Notes under the pieces: model-generated | Told to the model about the DNA's origin: nothing | Seen by the model: only the letters and a program-made list of their open reading frames with translations | The model's database searches: none | Part shown: piece after piece, positions 1 through 5,529 of the stretch | Layout of the letters: the number at the start of each line of letters is the position of its first letter | How positions within the stretch are numbered: position 1 is the stretch's first letter | Source of the DNA: Lachnospiraceae bacterium UBA1251 | Lineage (GTDB): Bacteria; Bacillota; Clostridia; Lachnospirales; Lachnospiraceae | Length of the DNA stretch: 7,464 nucleotides | Reading direction: 5' to 3' | Assembly (NCBI GenBank): GCA_002308255.1 | Contig: DBVZ01000067.1 | Location: 4,068 to 11,531 of the forward strand | Position numbers and translations under genes: made by a program

Positions 1-1527
1 TACATGATCGCCTCCGAGGAGACGGAACCGGGCGTCGGCTGGTACTATACCGACTGGCTGAACGCGCTCTCCGCCAACACTTCAAGACCTACGCTGCAGG
101 TCGGCAAAGACATCGTCGACACGTTCGTCACCACCTGCGCGAGAAAATGCCAGGGACAGAAGACAACGCTTTCCGTCATCGACCTTGCGGAGTACTCCGC
201 GACGGTCCCGCAGAAACTGAATGCGTTCTCGCGCTCGATCAGCACGATGATCGCGGAAAAACAGTATCAGCAGGTTTCGGAAGCGAGATACAAATCGCGT
301 GAATTTGCCCCCAGCACCAGGATCGACCAGGTCGACCTTGTGGACCTGGCTCTGAAAATGGGGACGCCCGAAGGCAAAGAACTTGCGGAAGTGATCCGCG
401 GCGCGGTCAAATACAACCGCACGTCCAACGATATGACGAACGCGTACGGCTGCGCGATCTATTTCCCGTACCGCCGCACGGAGTATGTTGACGCCGCGGT
501 CAATACCTACAGCCAGATCGGAATGGATACCGAGTATGCGAACTGCATCAAGGAAGTCGCCGGTCTCACGGTCAGCGGCCAGCTGGCAGGCGGCGGATAC
601 AGCTCCCCGTTCGGACAGCTGCTCGGAGGAGGATCTTCCTCTTCCCAGAGCACGAGCAGCTCGGACATCGTCTCTCTCCTCAGCCAGTTCCTCGGCGGGG
701 ACTACAGCGGCATGCAGGGGTATTCGAGCGAGAATACCGGATTCTTCTCCGGGCGCTCGATGTCGATCGAAGATACAGCGGAATATGTAGCTGAAAATCT
801 CATTGATCCTTCGGAGCTCACCTGGACGCAGAACGACAGCGGCGAATACATTCTTTCGATGTCGGAGAAGAACTGGAGTCTTGTCAGGGATCTCGACCTC
901 AACATTTTCTTTGATGACGGATTCGGCTATATCGATCTCGGACTTGACAACATTTACGATTTCGATGAGGAAGGCAATCTGATCGCGGATACGGAAAGAA
1001 CGTGGCTTGCGATCAACAGGCAGATCGTCGCCTACTACCGGATCGATACCGTTGACGACGGAGAGAATTATAAGATCACCGGCCGCGTTCCGGTCCTTCT
1101 CAACGGCGAACGCGCGGATCTGATTCTTGTGTTTGACAACGATCATCCGGAAGGGTATGTGGCAGGCGTCACTTATGAATATGCGGAGGATACCGGACTG
1201 ACCCTGATTCCGAAGGTATCGGTGGCCGAAGCGGATGCTGACGTTCCTTCGGAAAAAGCGGAGCTCACCAATCTTGATACGGGAGAGACGGAAGAAGTCG
1301 AGACCGATATCACCTCCCTCCGTCAGGGCGACAAGCTCGACTTTATCTGCGATTATTACAGCTATGACGGACAGTTCGAGGAGGCCTACCTTCTCGGGGA
1401 GACCATGACCGTGAACGGAGATCTGACCGTCAGCGACGTGACGCTTCCGGAAGGCGATATCATCATTACTTACCGGATCACGGACATCTACGATGAAGAA
1501 TACTGGACGGAAAAGATCGAGAAATAA
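1..1527 (+). CDS. Clostripain-family (peptidase C11) cysteine protease, 5'-truncated by window edge
   Basis: The frame is open from the first base, so the ATG at position 4 is probably an internal Met and the true start lies outside the window. The first residues read YMIASEETEPG followed by GW.YT.WL, a hallmark of the C11 clostripain family found shortly after the catalytic Cys; from family knowledge the catalytic His and Cys are just upstream and cannot be seen. The catalytic domain appears to end near residue 188, after an AIYFPYRR segment typical of the fold's last strand region. A Gly/Ser-rich low-complexity linker follows (about residues 193-245, counted from the ATG at 4), then an acidic, probably beta-rich C-terminal region (about 255-507) that I cannot assign. 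No C-terminal sortase motif or membrane helix is present; any signal peptide or anchor would be upstream. The family cleaves after basic residues, usually outside the cell. Two hairpins follow the stop codon. Family assignment is strong; activity cannot be judged. Confidence 0.85.
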   Translation, partial: YMIASEETEPGVGWYYTDWLNALSANTSRPTLQVGKDIVDTFVTTCARKCQGQKTTLSVIDLAEYSATVPQKLNAFSRSISTMIAEKQYQQVSEARYKSREFAPSTRIDQVDLVDLALKMGTPEGKELAEVIRGAVKYNRTSNDMTNAYGCAIYFPYRRTEYVDAAVNTYSQIGMDTEYANCIKEVAGLTVSGQLAGGGYSSPFGQLLGGGSSSSQSTSSSDIVSLLSQFLGGDYSGMQGYSSENTGFFSGRSMSIEDTAEYVAENLIDPSELTWTQNDSGEYILSMSEKNWSLVRDLDLNIFFDDGFGYIDLGLDNIYDFDEEGNLIADTERTWLAINRQIVAYYRIDTVDDGENYKITGRVPVLLNGERADLILVFDNDHPEGYVAGVTYEYAEDTGLTLIPKVSVAEADADVPSEKAELTNLDTGETEEVETDITSLRQGDKLDFICDYYSYDGQFEEAYLLGETMTVNGDLTVSDVTLPEGDIIITYRITDIYDEEYWTEKIEK

Positions 1528-1562
1528 TACCGGATCACCGGGAACCGGTCAATAAAGGTACG

Positions 1563-1582
1563 GGATCCTGACGGCAGGATCC
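1563..1582. repeat. Perfect 8-bp hairpin downstream of the peptidase gene
   Basis: GGATCCTG and CAGGATCC are perfect reverse complements around the 4-base loop ACGG, beginning 36 bases after the peptidase stop codon. No T-run follows directly, so it is not a classical terminator alone. It could protect the 3' end of the peptidase mRNA or assist the bidirectional terminator immediately downstream. Confidence 0.5.
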
Positions 1583-1590
1583 GCATAAAG

Positions 1591-1637
1591 AAAAGAAGAG
1601 GTGCTTGAGTGAAATGAACCCAGGCACCTCCTCTTTT
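1591..1637. terminator. Bidirectional intrinsic terminator between convergent peptidase and trmL genes
   Basis: The left arm AAAAGAAGAGGTGCTTG can pair with the right arm CAGGCACCTCCTCTTTT (17 positions, one A-C mismatch and one G-T wobble) around a loop of about 13 bases. On the plus strand the right arm ends in TTTT; on the minus strand the left arm reads out as a T-rich CTTTTCTTTATG. It lies between the stop codons of two convergent genes, which fits a shared terminator. The right arm overlaps the trmL stop codon by two bases. Confidence 0.75.
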
Positions 1638-2133
1638 ACGTCCAGTGAAGCCGGTGCAGCTCCCCGTATTTTTCTAGCCCCTGATAATCGATCTGCCGCA
1701 GGGCTTCATACAGCGCGATTGCTGCGGCATTGGCAAGATTCAGCGAACGCTCTCCGCTGACCATCGGAATGCGGACGCAGAACTCCGGATGACGGACGAG
1801 GATCTCCTCGGGAATCCCGGCACTTTCCTTTCCGAACATCAGATAATCACCGTCCCGATAGTCTCCCTCCGCGATGGTCCTATGTGCTTTCGTCGTTATA
1901 TACCAGATGCGCGCGCCGGGATGCGTCTCGAGAAACTGCTCATAACTGCCGTATTCTTTTACGCCGAGACGGGGCCAGTAATCAAGGCCCGCCCTTTTTA
2001 CGGACCGGTCGTCCGTATAAAAGCCGAGAGGGCGGATAAGATGAAGCGATGCGCCGGCACAGATGCAGGTCCTCCCGATCGCGCCGGTATTGCCGGGCTG
2101 TTCCGGTTCGTGCAGAATAATACCGATACTCAT
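1636..2133 (-). CDS. trmL: tRNA (cytidine/uridine-34-2'-O)-methyltransferase TrmL, SPOUT family
   Basis: This 165-residue protein has the length and all the landmarks of TrmL (formerly YibK/CspR), which uses S-adenosylmethionine to methylate the ribose 2'-OH of the wobble nucleotide in certain tRNA-Leu species in the cytoplasm. Visible motifs are HEPEQPGNTGAIGRT (residues 8-22, SPOUT motif 1), LHLIRPLGF (30-38), LMFGKESAGIPEE (98-110, motif 2), and RIPM...RSLNLANAAAIALYEALRQ (121-147, motif 3), which forms the knotted cofactor site. Gly14 stands where many homologues have Q or P before NTG, a minor change. The start ATG is preceded, 8 bases away, by AAAGGA (complement of 2142-2147), supporting the chosen start. 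The gene is monocistronic, divergent from the CapA gene and convergent with the peptidase gene; its stop codon sits inside the shared terminator arm. Confidence 0.93.
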   Translation of the reverse strand: MSIGIILHEPEQPGNTGAIGRTCICAGASLHLIRPLGFYTDDRSVKRAGLDYWPRLGVKEYGSYEQFLETHPGARIWYITTKAHRTIAEGDYRDGDYLMFGKESAGIPEEILVRHPEFCVRIPMVSGERSLNLANAAAIALYEALRQIDYQGLEKYGELHRLHWT

Positions 2134-2157
2134 GACTGAAATCCTTTATAATAGGCA

Positions 2158-2186
2158 TTGTTTAATCATCATACACCATCTAAAAT
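2158..2186 (+). promoter_or_regulatory. Candidate sigma-A promoter for the capA-like/GNAT operon
   Basis: TTGTTT (2158-2163) and TAAAAT (2181-2186) are separated by exactly 17 bases in the 90-base gap between the divergent trmL and CapA genes. The -10 box has one mismatch to consensus; the -35 box is weak beyond TTG. The inferred transcription start is about 30 bases before the CapA start codon, leaving room for the GGAGAG Shine-Dalgarno at 2210-2215. Confidence 0.45.
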
Positions 2187-2223
2187 GAAATAGTAACCGA
2201 TAAGTGACCGGAGAGCGAAATAA

Positions 2224-3603
2224 ATGGAAACCGACAATGGGAACAATATAGAAAACAGAACAGATCTGAAAGAGGAAGCAGCTGCGTCCCCGGGAAAGGC
2301 AGAAGAAGTCTTCGAATACCGGGATACGGTCGAAGAAGCGCAGGAATGGGACCGGATCAGCAGAGAAAAGCGGCTCAGGCGGCAGCAGGAGCGAAAGCAG
2401 CAGCTCCGTAAAAAAATAATGATCATCGGGGCGGTAGTCCTTGCCGTGCTCCTGTGTGTCCTGACCGTCTCGGCTATTTCCCGCGCAAAGGAGAGAAAGC
2501 GGCAGGAAAGACTGGCGGAAGAGGCGAGAGCGCTCGCGGAGGCGACACCGGAACCGGACAAGTGGGGCGAGAGCATCACGATCCTTGGCTGCGGGGACAA
2601 TCTGATTCACAGCCAGCTGTACCGGAACGCCCGTACCGGGGATACCTATGATTTCACGCCGCTCTACGCACACGTGAAGGAGCAGGTGCAGGCGGCCGAC
2701 ATCGCCACGGTCAATCAGGAGACCCCGCTCGCGTCCGATCTGTACGAACTGTCGTCCTATCCGAAATTCAATACCCCGAAGCAGGTGGGGGAAGCCCTGA
2801 TCGATACCGGCTTTGACGTAGTCAATCTCGGAAATAATCATGTGTATGACATGGGAGACTCCGGCGCGGCGATAACCAAGAAGGTGTTTGACAACAGGGA
2901 TACCCTGACAGTGGGACTCTATAATGGATATGAGGACGTATTTAACATTCGTGTGGTAGAAAAAAACGGAATCAAGGTCTCGTTTGTCAGCTTTGTGGAT
3001 TTTGTGAACGGAGACCCGGAGGACGGGGATACGGAGATCGTATGGCTTGACGACAAAAAAACAGTCTCCAAAAATATAGCCGCGGCCAAAGAAGTGTCGG
3101 ACATCGTGGTTGCCCATGTGCATTGGGGCGAGGAGCTGACCTTTGATCTCATGGACAAACAGAAGGAAATGGCGCAGTTCCTGGTGGACGAGGGGGTCGA
3201 CATTATTTTCGGAAATCATCCCCACTGGCTGCAGGAACTGACCGTGCTCAAAAGAAGCTCCGACGGCACGAAATGCCCGGTCATTTACTCCCTCGGCAAT
3301 TTTGTGAGCGGAATGGACCGCAGACCGGAGCTGATCACCGGTTTTCTTACCGTTACGGTACGAAGGAACCTGACAAAGGGAATCGTTGTGCCCACGGCGA
3401 TGGAATTTACACCGCTGATCATCCATTTCTCGACGCTTGAGAAAGAGGATCTTGCGGTCTGGCCGCTTACGGAATACACGGAAGAAATGGCGGAGGATAA
3501 TGCCGTCAACGAACTCCGCGGCGAGTTCAATCTGGAATATATCGATAATGTTATCAGGCCCCTGATCCCGGAGCAGTATCTCGGGAAGATGAGTGAGATT
3601 TAA
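2224..3603 (+). CDS. Membrane-anchored CapA family protein (PGA_cap, poly-gamma-glutamate/capsule-associated metallophosphatase fold)
   Basis: The protein has 459 residues. Residues 1-63 are highly charged and probably cytoplasmic, with a basic, helix-prone stretch just before the membrane. Residues 65-86 form one membrane helix, followed by a charged stalk (87-113) and an outward-facing CapA domain (about 116-410). Family landmarks are LGCGDNLIHSQLY (121-133), NQETPLA (164-170), NLGNNHVYDMG (201-211), VAHVHWGEE (296-304), IIFGNHPHWLQE (327-338) and YSLGNFVSG (355-363). These Asp, Asn and His residues form the calcineurin-like metal site of CapA/PgsA proteins. The classic role is export or anchoring of poly-gamma-glutamate, but no capB/capC/pgsBC genes are nearby, so the substrate is unknown and it may be a cell-envelope phosphoesterase. 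GGAGAG lies 8 bases before the ATG. The GNAT gene starts 2 bases after its stop, implying an operon. Confidence 0.88.
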   Translation: METDNGNNIENRTDLKEEAAASPGKAEEVFEYRDTVEEAQEWDRISREKRLRRQQERKQQLRKKIMIIGAVVLAVLLCVLTVSAISRAKERKRQERLAEEARALAEATPEPDKWGESITILGCGDNLIHSQLYRNARTGDTYDFTPLYAHVKEQVQAADIATVNQETPLASDLYELSSYPKFNTPKQVGEALIDTGFDVVNLGNNHVYDMGDSGAAITKKVFDNRDTLTVGLYNGYEDVFNIRVVEKNGIKVSFVSFVDFVNGDPEDGDTEIVWLDDKKTVSKNIAAAKEVSDIVVAHVHWGEELTFDLMDKQKEMAQFLVDEGVDIIFGNHPHWLQELTVLKRSSDGTKCPVIYSLGNFVSGMDRRPELITGFLTVTVRRNLTKGIVVPTAMEFTPLIIHFSTLEKEDLAVWPLTEYTEEMAEDNAVNELRGEFNLEYIDNVIRPLIPEQYLGKMSEI

Positions 3604-3605
3604 AA

Positions 3606-4142
3606 ATGAAAGAGATAAGACGATTCCGGCCCGGAGACGAGAAAGAACTCACCCCGCTCATTCACCGCTGTTTTCTGGAGATCAATATCGAAGACTACAG
3701 CCGGGAAGACCTTCAGTACTGGGCGGGGGTCTACACGACGCAGCATGTCCGGATGCTGGCGGAAAAAGCGGACACCTACGTATGTGAAGAAGACGGGGTC
3801 CTTTTGGGTACCTGCTCCATCTTATGGAAGGACGAGGCGGATCCCAAAGGGCCGGGACTGGAAGCGGAGCTTAAGAGTGAGCCGGCCGCTGAAGAGGCAT
3901 CTCCTCAAAGAGAAGCCTTTGTCGAAGCACTCTATGTGCTCCCCGACCGCGGAAGAGAAGGGATCGCGTCTCAGCTTCTTGAGAAATGCGAAAATGACCC
4001 GGCTTATAAAGAGGCCCGGCGGATCTGGGTGCATTCTTCCATTACGGCGAGAAGATTTTACGAGCAGAAGGGTTATCTTCACGAGACCGGGGAACCGGTC
4101 TGCATCGAAAATGACAGGTACATTATGTACAAGCCCCGGTAA
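3606..4142 (+). CDS. GNAT family N-acetyltransferase
   Basis: This 178-residue protein has the GNAT layout: an N-terminal strand MKEIRRFRPGDEKELTPLI, a central strand with VCEEDGVLLGTCSI (59-72), the acetyl-CoA motif A region VEALYVLPDRGREGIASQLL (106-124), and motif B SSITARRFYEQKGY (144-157). Family members transfer an acetyl group from acetyl-CoA to an amine; the acceptor cannot be read from sequence. In motif A the usual [RQ]-x-x-G-x-[GA] core reads G-R-E-G-I-A, so the first position (residue 116) is Gly and the Arg is shifted by one, a mild deviation. An acidic Pro-rich stretch (about 76-101) sits between two core strands and looks like an inserted loop. The gene starts 2 bases after the CapA stop with only a weak GTGAG upstream, suggesting translational coupling. 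It ends just before the convergent tRNA-Gly gene. Confidence 0.85.
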   Translation: MKEIRRFRPGDEKELTPLIHRCFLEINIEDYSREDLQYWAGVYTTQHVRMLAEKADTYVCEEDGVLLGTCSILWKDEADPKGPGLEAELKSEPAAEEASPQREAFVEALYVLPDRGREGIASQLLEKCENDPAYKEARRIWVHSSITARRFYEQKGYLHETGEPVCIENDRYIMYKPR

Positions 4143-4159
4143 AAAAGGGCATAAAAAAA
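4141..4159 (-). terminator. T-runs ending the tRNA-Gly transcript
   Basis: Read on the minus strand, the tRNA acceptor stem is followed at once by seven T (4159-4153), then ATGCCC and six more T (4146-4141). With the tRNA fold upstream these T-runs are a plausible intrinsic terminator. The region abuts the stop codon of the convergent GNAT gene; no clear plus-strand terminator for GNAT is visible. Confidence 0.45.
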
Positions 4160-4229
4160 GCGCCTGATGGGAATCGAACCCACCTATCCAGCTTGGGAAG
4201 CTGGTGTTCTACCGATGAACTACAGGCGC
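4159..4229 (-). tRNA. tRNA-Gly, anticodon CCC
   Basis: The minus strand folds into a complete 71-base cloverleaf: acceptor stem GCGCCTG/CAGGCGC, D arm GTTC-ATCGGTA-GAAC, anticodon arm CCAGC-TTCCCAA-GCTGG, 4-base variable loop ATAG, T arm GTGGG-TTCGATT-CCCAT, and discriminator T. The anticodon is CCC, reading GGG glycine codons, and the discriminator U73 fits bacterial tRNA-Gly. The 3' CCA is not encoded, so it must be added by the CCA-adding enzyme. The leader contains a small hairpin CGAGC-TTT-GCTCG (4229-4241) whose last base is the first base of the mature tRNA. Confidence 0.96.
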
Positions 4230-4247
4230 GAGCTTTGCTCGAGTTGC

Positions 4248-4276
4248 ATTATAGCACTTTCATTTTTGCTTGTCTA
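4248..4276 (-). promoter_or_regulatory. Sigma-A promoter of tRNA-Gly
   Basis: On the minus strand TAGACA (complement of 4271-4276) and a perfect TATAAT (complement of 4248-4253) are separated by 17 bases. The -35 box has one mismatch to TTGACA. The predicted start is about 10 bases upstream of the mature tRNA end, so the primary leader is short. Confidence 0.85.
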
Positions 4277-4298
4277 TCAAAACCGGAAATGGTATGCT
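4270..4298 (+). promoter_or_regulatory. Candidate promoter for the flavodoxin gene, overlapping the tRNA-Gly -35 box
   Basis: On the plus strand TTGTCT (4270-4275) and TATGCT (4293-4298) are 17 bases apart; each matches consensus at four of six positions. The -35 hexamer covers almost the same bases as the -35 of the divergent tRNA promoter. The transcript would carry a small CTGTT-ACGG-AACAG hairpin (4303-4316) before the Shine-Dalgarno. The call rests on spacing and position only. Confidence 0.35.
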
Positions 4299-4350
4299 CA
4301 ATCTGTTACGGAACAGGCGGCCGCGCAGGGCGGCATTTAAAATAAAAACA

Positions 4351-4359
4351 GGAAGGGAG
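4351..4359 (+). promoter_or_regulatory. Ribosome binding site fixing the flavodoxin start
   Basis: GGAAGGGAG ends 6 bases before the ATG at 4366. The reading frame is open further upstream to a TTG at 4270, but that codon lies in the tRNA promoter region, and the extra 32 residues are Arg-rich and unlike the flavodoxin fold. The downstream ATG is therefore the better start. Confidence 0.8.
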
Positions 4360-4365
4360 CCGGAT

Positions 4366-4887
4366 ATGGTTATTATTTACGCATCCAATACTGGAAATAC
4401 CGAGAAATACGCGAAGATCCTGCAGGAGGATCTGAATATCCCCGCGTATCCGATCAGCAATGTCCCGGATGTCCACAAGGGAGGAGATGCGATCTACCTC
4501 GGATGGGTCATGGCCGGAAATGTCGTGGGATACAAAAAAATCAGCAAAATGTGCAATGTAAAATGCGTGATCGCCGTCGGAATGACTCCGGAATCGCCGG
4601 AAATGACGGAGACGACCCGGAAGAATATCGGCGCCGGTCCGGAAACCGCCGTCTTCTATGTACAGGGCGGATATGACGCGAAAAAGCTGAAGGGCGCCAA
4701 CAAAATGATCATGAAAGTGGTCGAACCGACGATCCGGAAGCGCTTCGAAGGAATGAGCGAAGAGGAAAAGAACGAAAATCCGACCTATAAAATGCTCAAT
4801 GGCGGCTACAGCGTCGTTTCGGAGGAGCACCTTGCCGATGTGCTCGCATGGGCAGTCGAAAACGGTCTTAAGGGAAAGAAAGCCTGA
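4366..4887 (+). CDS. Small flavodoxin-fold protein (flavodoxin domain, HemG/Flavodoxin_5-like)
   Basis: From the ATG with a good ribosome binding site the protein has 173 residues and starts directly on the fold: MVIIYASNTGNTEKYAKIL, where SNTGNT (7-12) is the FMN phosphate-binding loop of flavodoxins. Further on are DAIYLGWVMAG (41-51), CVIAVGMTPES (68-77) and FYVQGGYDAKKLKG (97-110). The last resembles the region seen in protoporphyrinogen-oxidase-type flavodoxins (HemG, Flavodoxin_5), but the C-terminus is short and no haem genes are nearby. It is probably a cytoplasmic FMN-binding electron carrier or a flavodoxin-like oxidoreductase; the partner is unknown. It is longer than a short-chain flavodoxin (about 140 residues), with a charged helical tail EGMSEEEKNEN (128-138). 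It stands between tRNA-Gly and the sigma factor gene, with 81 bases before the latter and no clear terminator, so read-through into the sigma gene is possible. Confidence 0.8.
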   Translation: MVIIYASNTGNTEKYAKILQEDLNIPAYPISNVPDVHKGGDAIYLGWVMAGNVVGYKKISKMCNVKCVIAVGMTPESPEMTETTRKNIGAGPETAVFYVQGGYDAKKLKGANKMIMKVVEPTIRKRFEGMSEEEKNENPTYKMLNGGYSVVSEEHLADVLAWAVENGLKGKKA

Positions 4888-4906
4888 AAGTCTGTAAGAA
4901 ATGCAG

Positions 4907-4955
4907 CCGGTCCCTGTCCTATATAGTAACCGGACCGTGACCGGAACGATCGTTC
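4907..4955 (+). promoter_or_regulatory. Candidate control region of the sigma-serpin operon with a 12-bp palindrome
   Basis: The 81-base gap before the sigma gene holds CCGGT...ACCGG (4907-4911 with 4929-4933) flanking an AT-rich core TATATAGT (4920-4927), and a perfect 12-base palindrome GAACGATCGTTC (4944-4955) that touches the Shine-Dalgarno GAGGAG (4956-4961). TATAGT (4922-4927) could serve as a -10 box, but no convincing -35 box is seen at 16-18 bases. The palindrome could be an operator or an mRNA hairpin affecting ribosome access. Function is inferred. Confidence 0.35.
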
Positions 4956-4968
4956 GAGGAGAAAATCA

Positions 4969-5529
4969 TTGCTGGATCAGGAGATCATCGCGCTCTATTT
5001 CGCAAGAGACGAGCGCGCAATTGAAGAAACCGGCAAAAAATACGGTGCGTACTGTTACACGGTAGCGCATCGTATTTTATCTGCCCATGAGGATGCGGAA
5101 GAGTGCGTCAATGATACTTATCTCCGCACGTGGAATACGATTCCTCCTCAAAAACCGGATATTTTTAAACTGTTTCTCGCAAAGATCACGCGCAATCTTG
5201 CGATCAACCGCTATGAAATGCTTCATACGAAGAAGCGGGGGAGCGGAGAAACGGCAGCGGTTCTCGATGAACTGGAAGAGATCATCGCCGGTTCGTCGAG
5301 CCCGGAGCAGGAAGTGATCGCGGGCGAACTGGGAGAGCTCATCGACCGGTTCGTAAGGGGGCTCCCGGAGCGGGAAGGAAATATTTTCATAAGAAGGTAT
5401 TTTTACACGGAACCGGTCGAAGAGATCGCCGCAAGGTACGGCCTCGCGGCGGGAAATGTCTCCGTCATTCTCCACCGTGTGCGCACGAAGCTGCGCAAAT
5501 GCCTCGCAAAGGAGGGATATCTGGTTTGA
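4969..5529 (+). CDS. RNA polymerase sigma-70 family (ECF-like) sigma factor
   Basis: This 186-residue protein has the two-domain layout of small group-4 sigma factors, which direct RNA polymerase to a small regulon. Sigma region 2 (about 12-83) includes ARDERAIEETGKKYGAYCY, the core-binding AEECVNDTYLRTWNTIPP and ITRNLAINRYE. A linker (about 84-120) holds no extra domain. Region 4 (about 124-180) includes LPEREGNIFIRRYFY and the helix-turn-helix VEEIAARYGLAAGNVSVILH (150-169), which recognises the -35 element. The start is TTG, supported by GAGGAG 7 bases upstream and by alignment of the N-terminus (LDQEIIALYFARDERAI) with the usual start of this group. The stop codon overlaps the next start in TTGA, so the sigma factor and the downstream membrane serpin are translationally coupled. 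Its target promoters are unknown; autoregulation is common for the family but not shown here. Confidence 0.93.
   Translation: MLDQEIIALYFARDERAIEETGKKYGAYCYTVAHRILSAHEDAEECVNDTYLRTWNTIPPQKPDIFKLFLAKITRNLAINRYEMLHTKKRGSGETAAVLDELEEIIAGSSSPEQEVIAGELGELIDRFVRGLPEREGNIFIRRYFYTEPVEEIAARYGLAAGNVSVILHRVRTKLRKCLAKEGYLV
5508..5516 (+). promoter_or_regulatory. Ribosome binding site fixing the TTG start of the serpin gene
   Basis: AAAGGAGGG is a near-perfect Shine-Dalgarno sequence inside the end of the sigma gene, 9 bases before TTG at 5526. The frame is open upstream to 5499, but those nine codons contain the Shine-Dalgarno itself, and the protein beginning at TTG has the family-typical N-terminus MKSEDLYKAIG. 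This decides the start. Confidence 0.85.

Noticed and set aside
82..1146. Long minus-strand open frame inside the peptidase gene
   Set aside because: The plus strand has clear C11 motifs over the same region; the minus product is Arg-rich with no recognisable family, typical of antisense frames in GC-rich DNA.
2146..3426. 426-codon minus-strand open frame opposite the CapA gene
   Set aside because: The plus strand encodes a full set of CapA motifs; the antisense product is His/Arg/Leu-rich with no matching fold and no fitting ribosome binding site was noted.
4270..4365. Upstream extension of the flavodoxin gene from TTG at 4270
   Set aside because: It overlaps the tRNA-Gly promoter region, adds 32 Arg-rich residues in front of the flavodoxin strand, and ignores the strong ribosome binding site at 4351-4359.
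4888..4968. Standard ECF promoter (GGAAC type) before the sigma gene
   Set aside because: GGAAC is present at 4943-4947, but a matching -10 would fall at the start codon, leaving no leader.
5499..5525. Upstream extension of the serpin gene
   Set aside because: These codons contain the Shine-Dalgarno sequence for TTG at 5526, and the shorter form matches the family-typical N-terminus.
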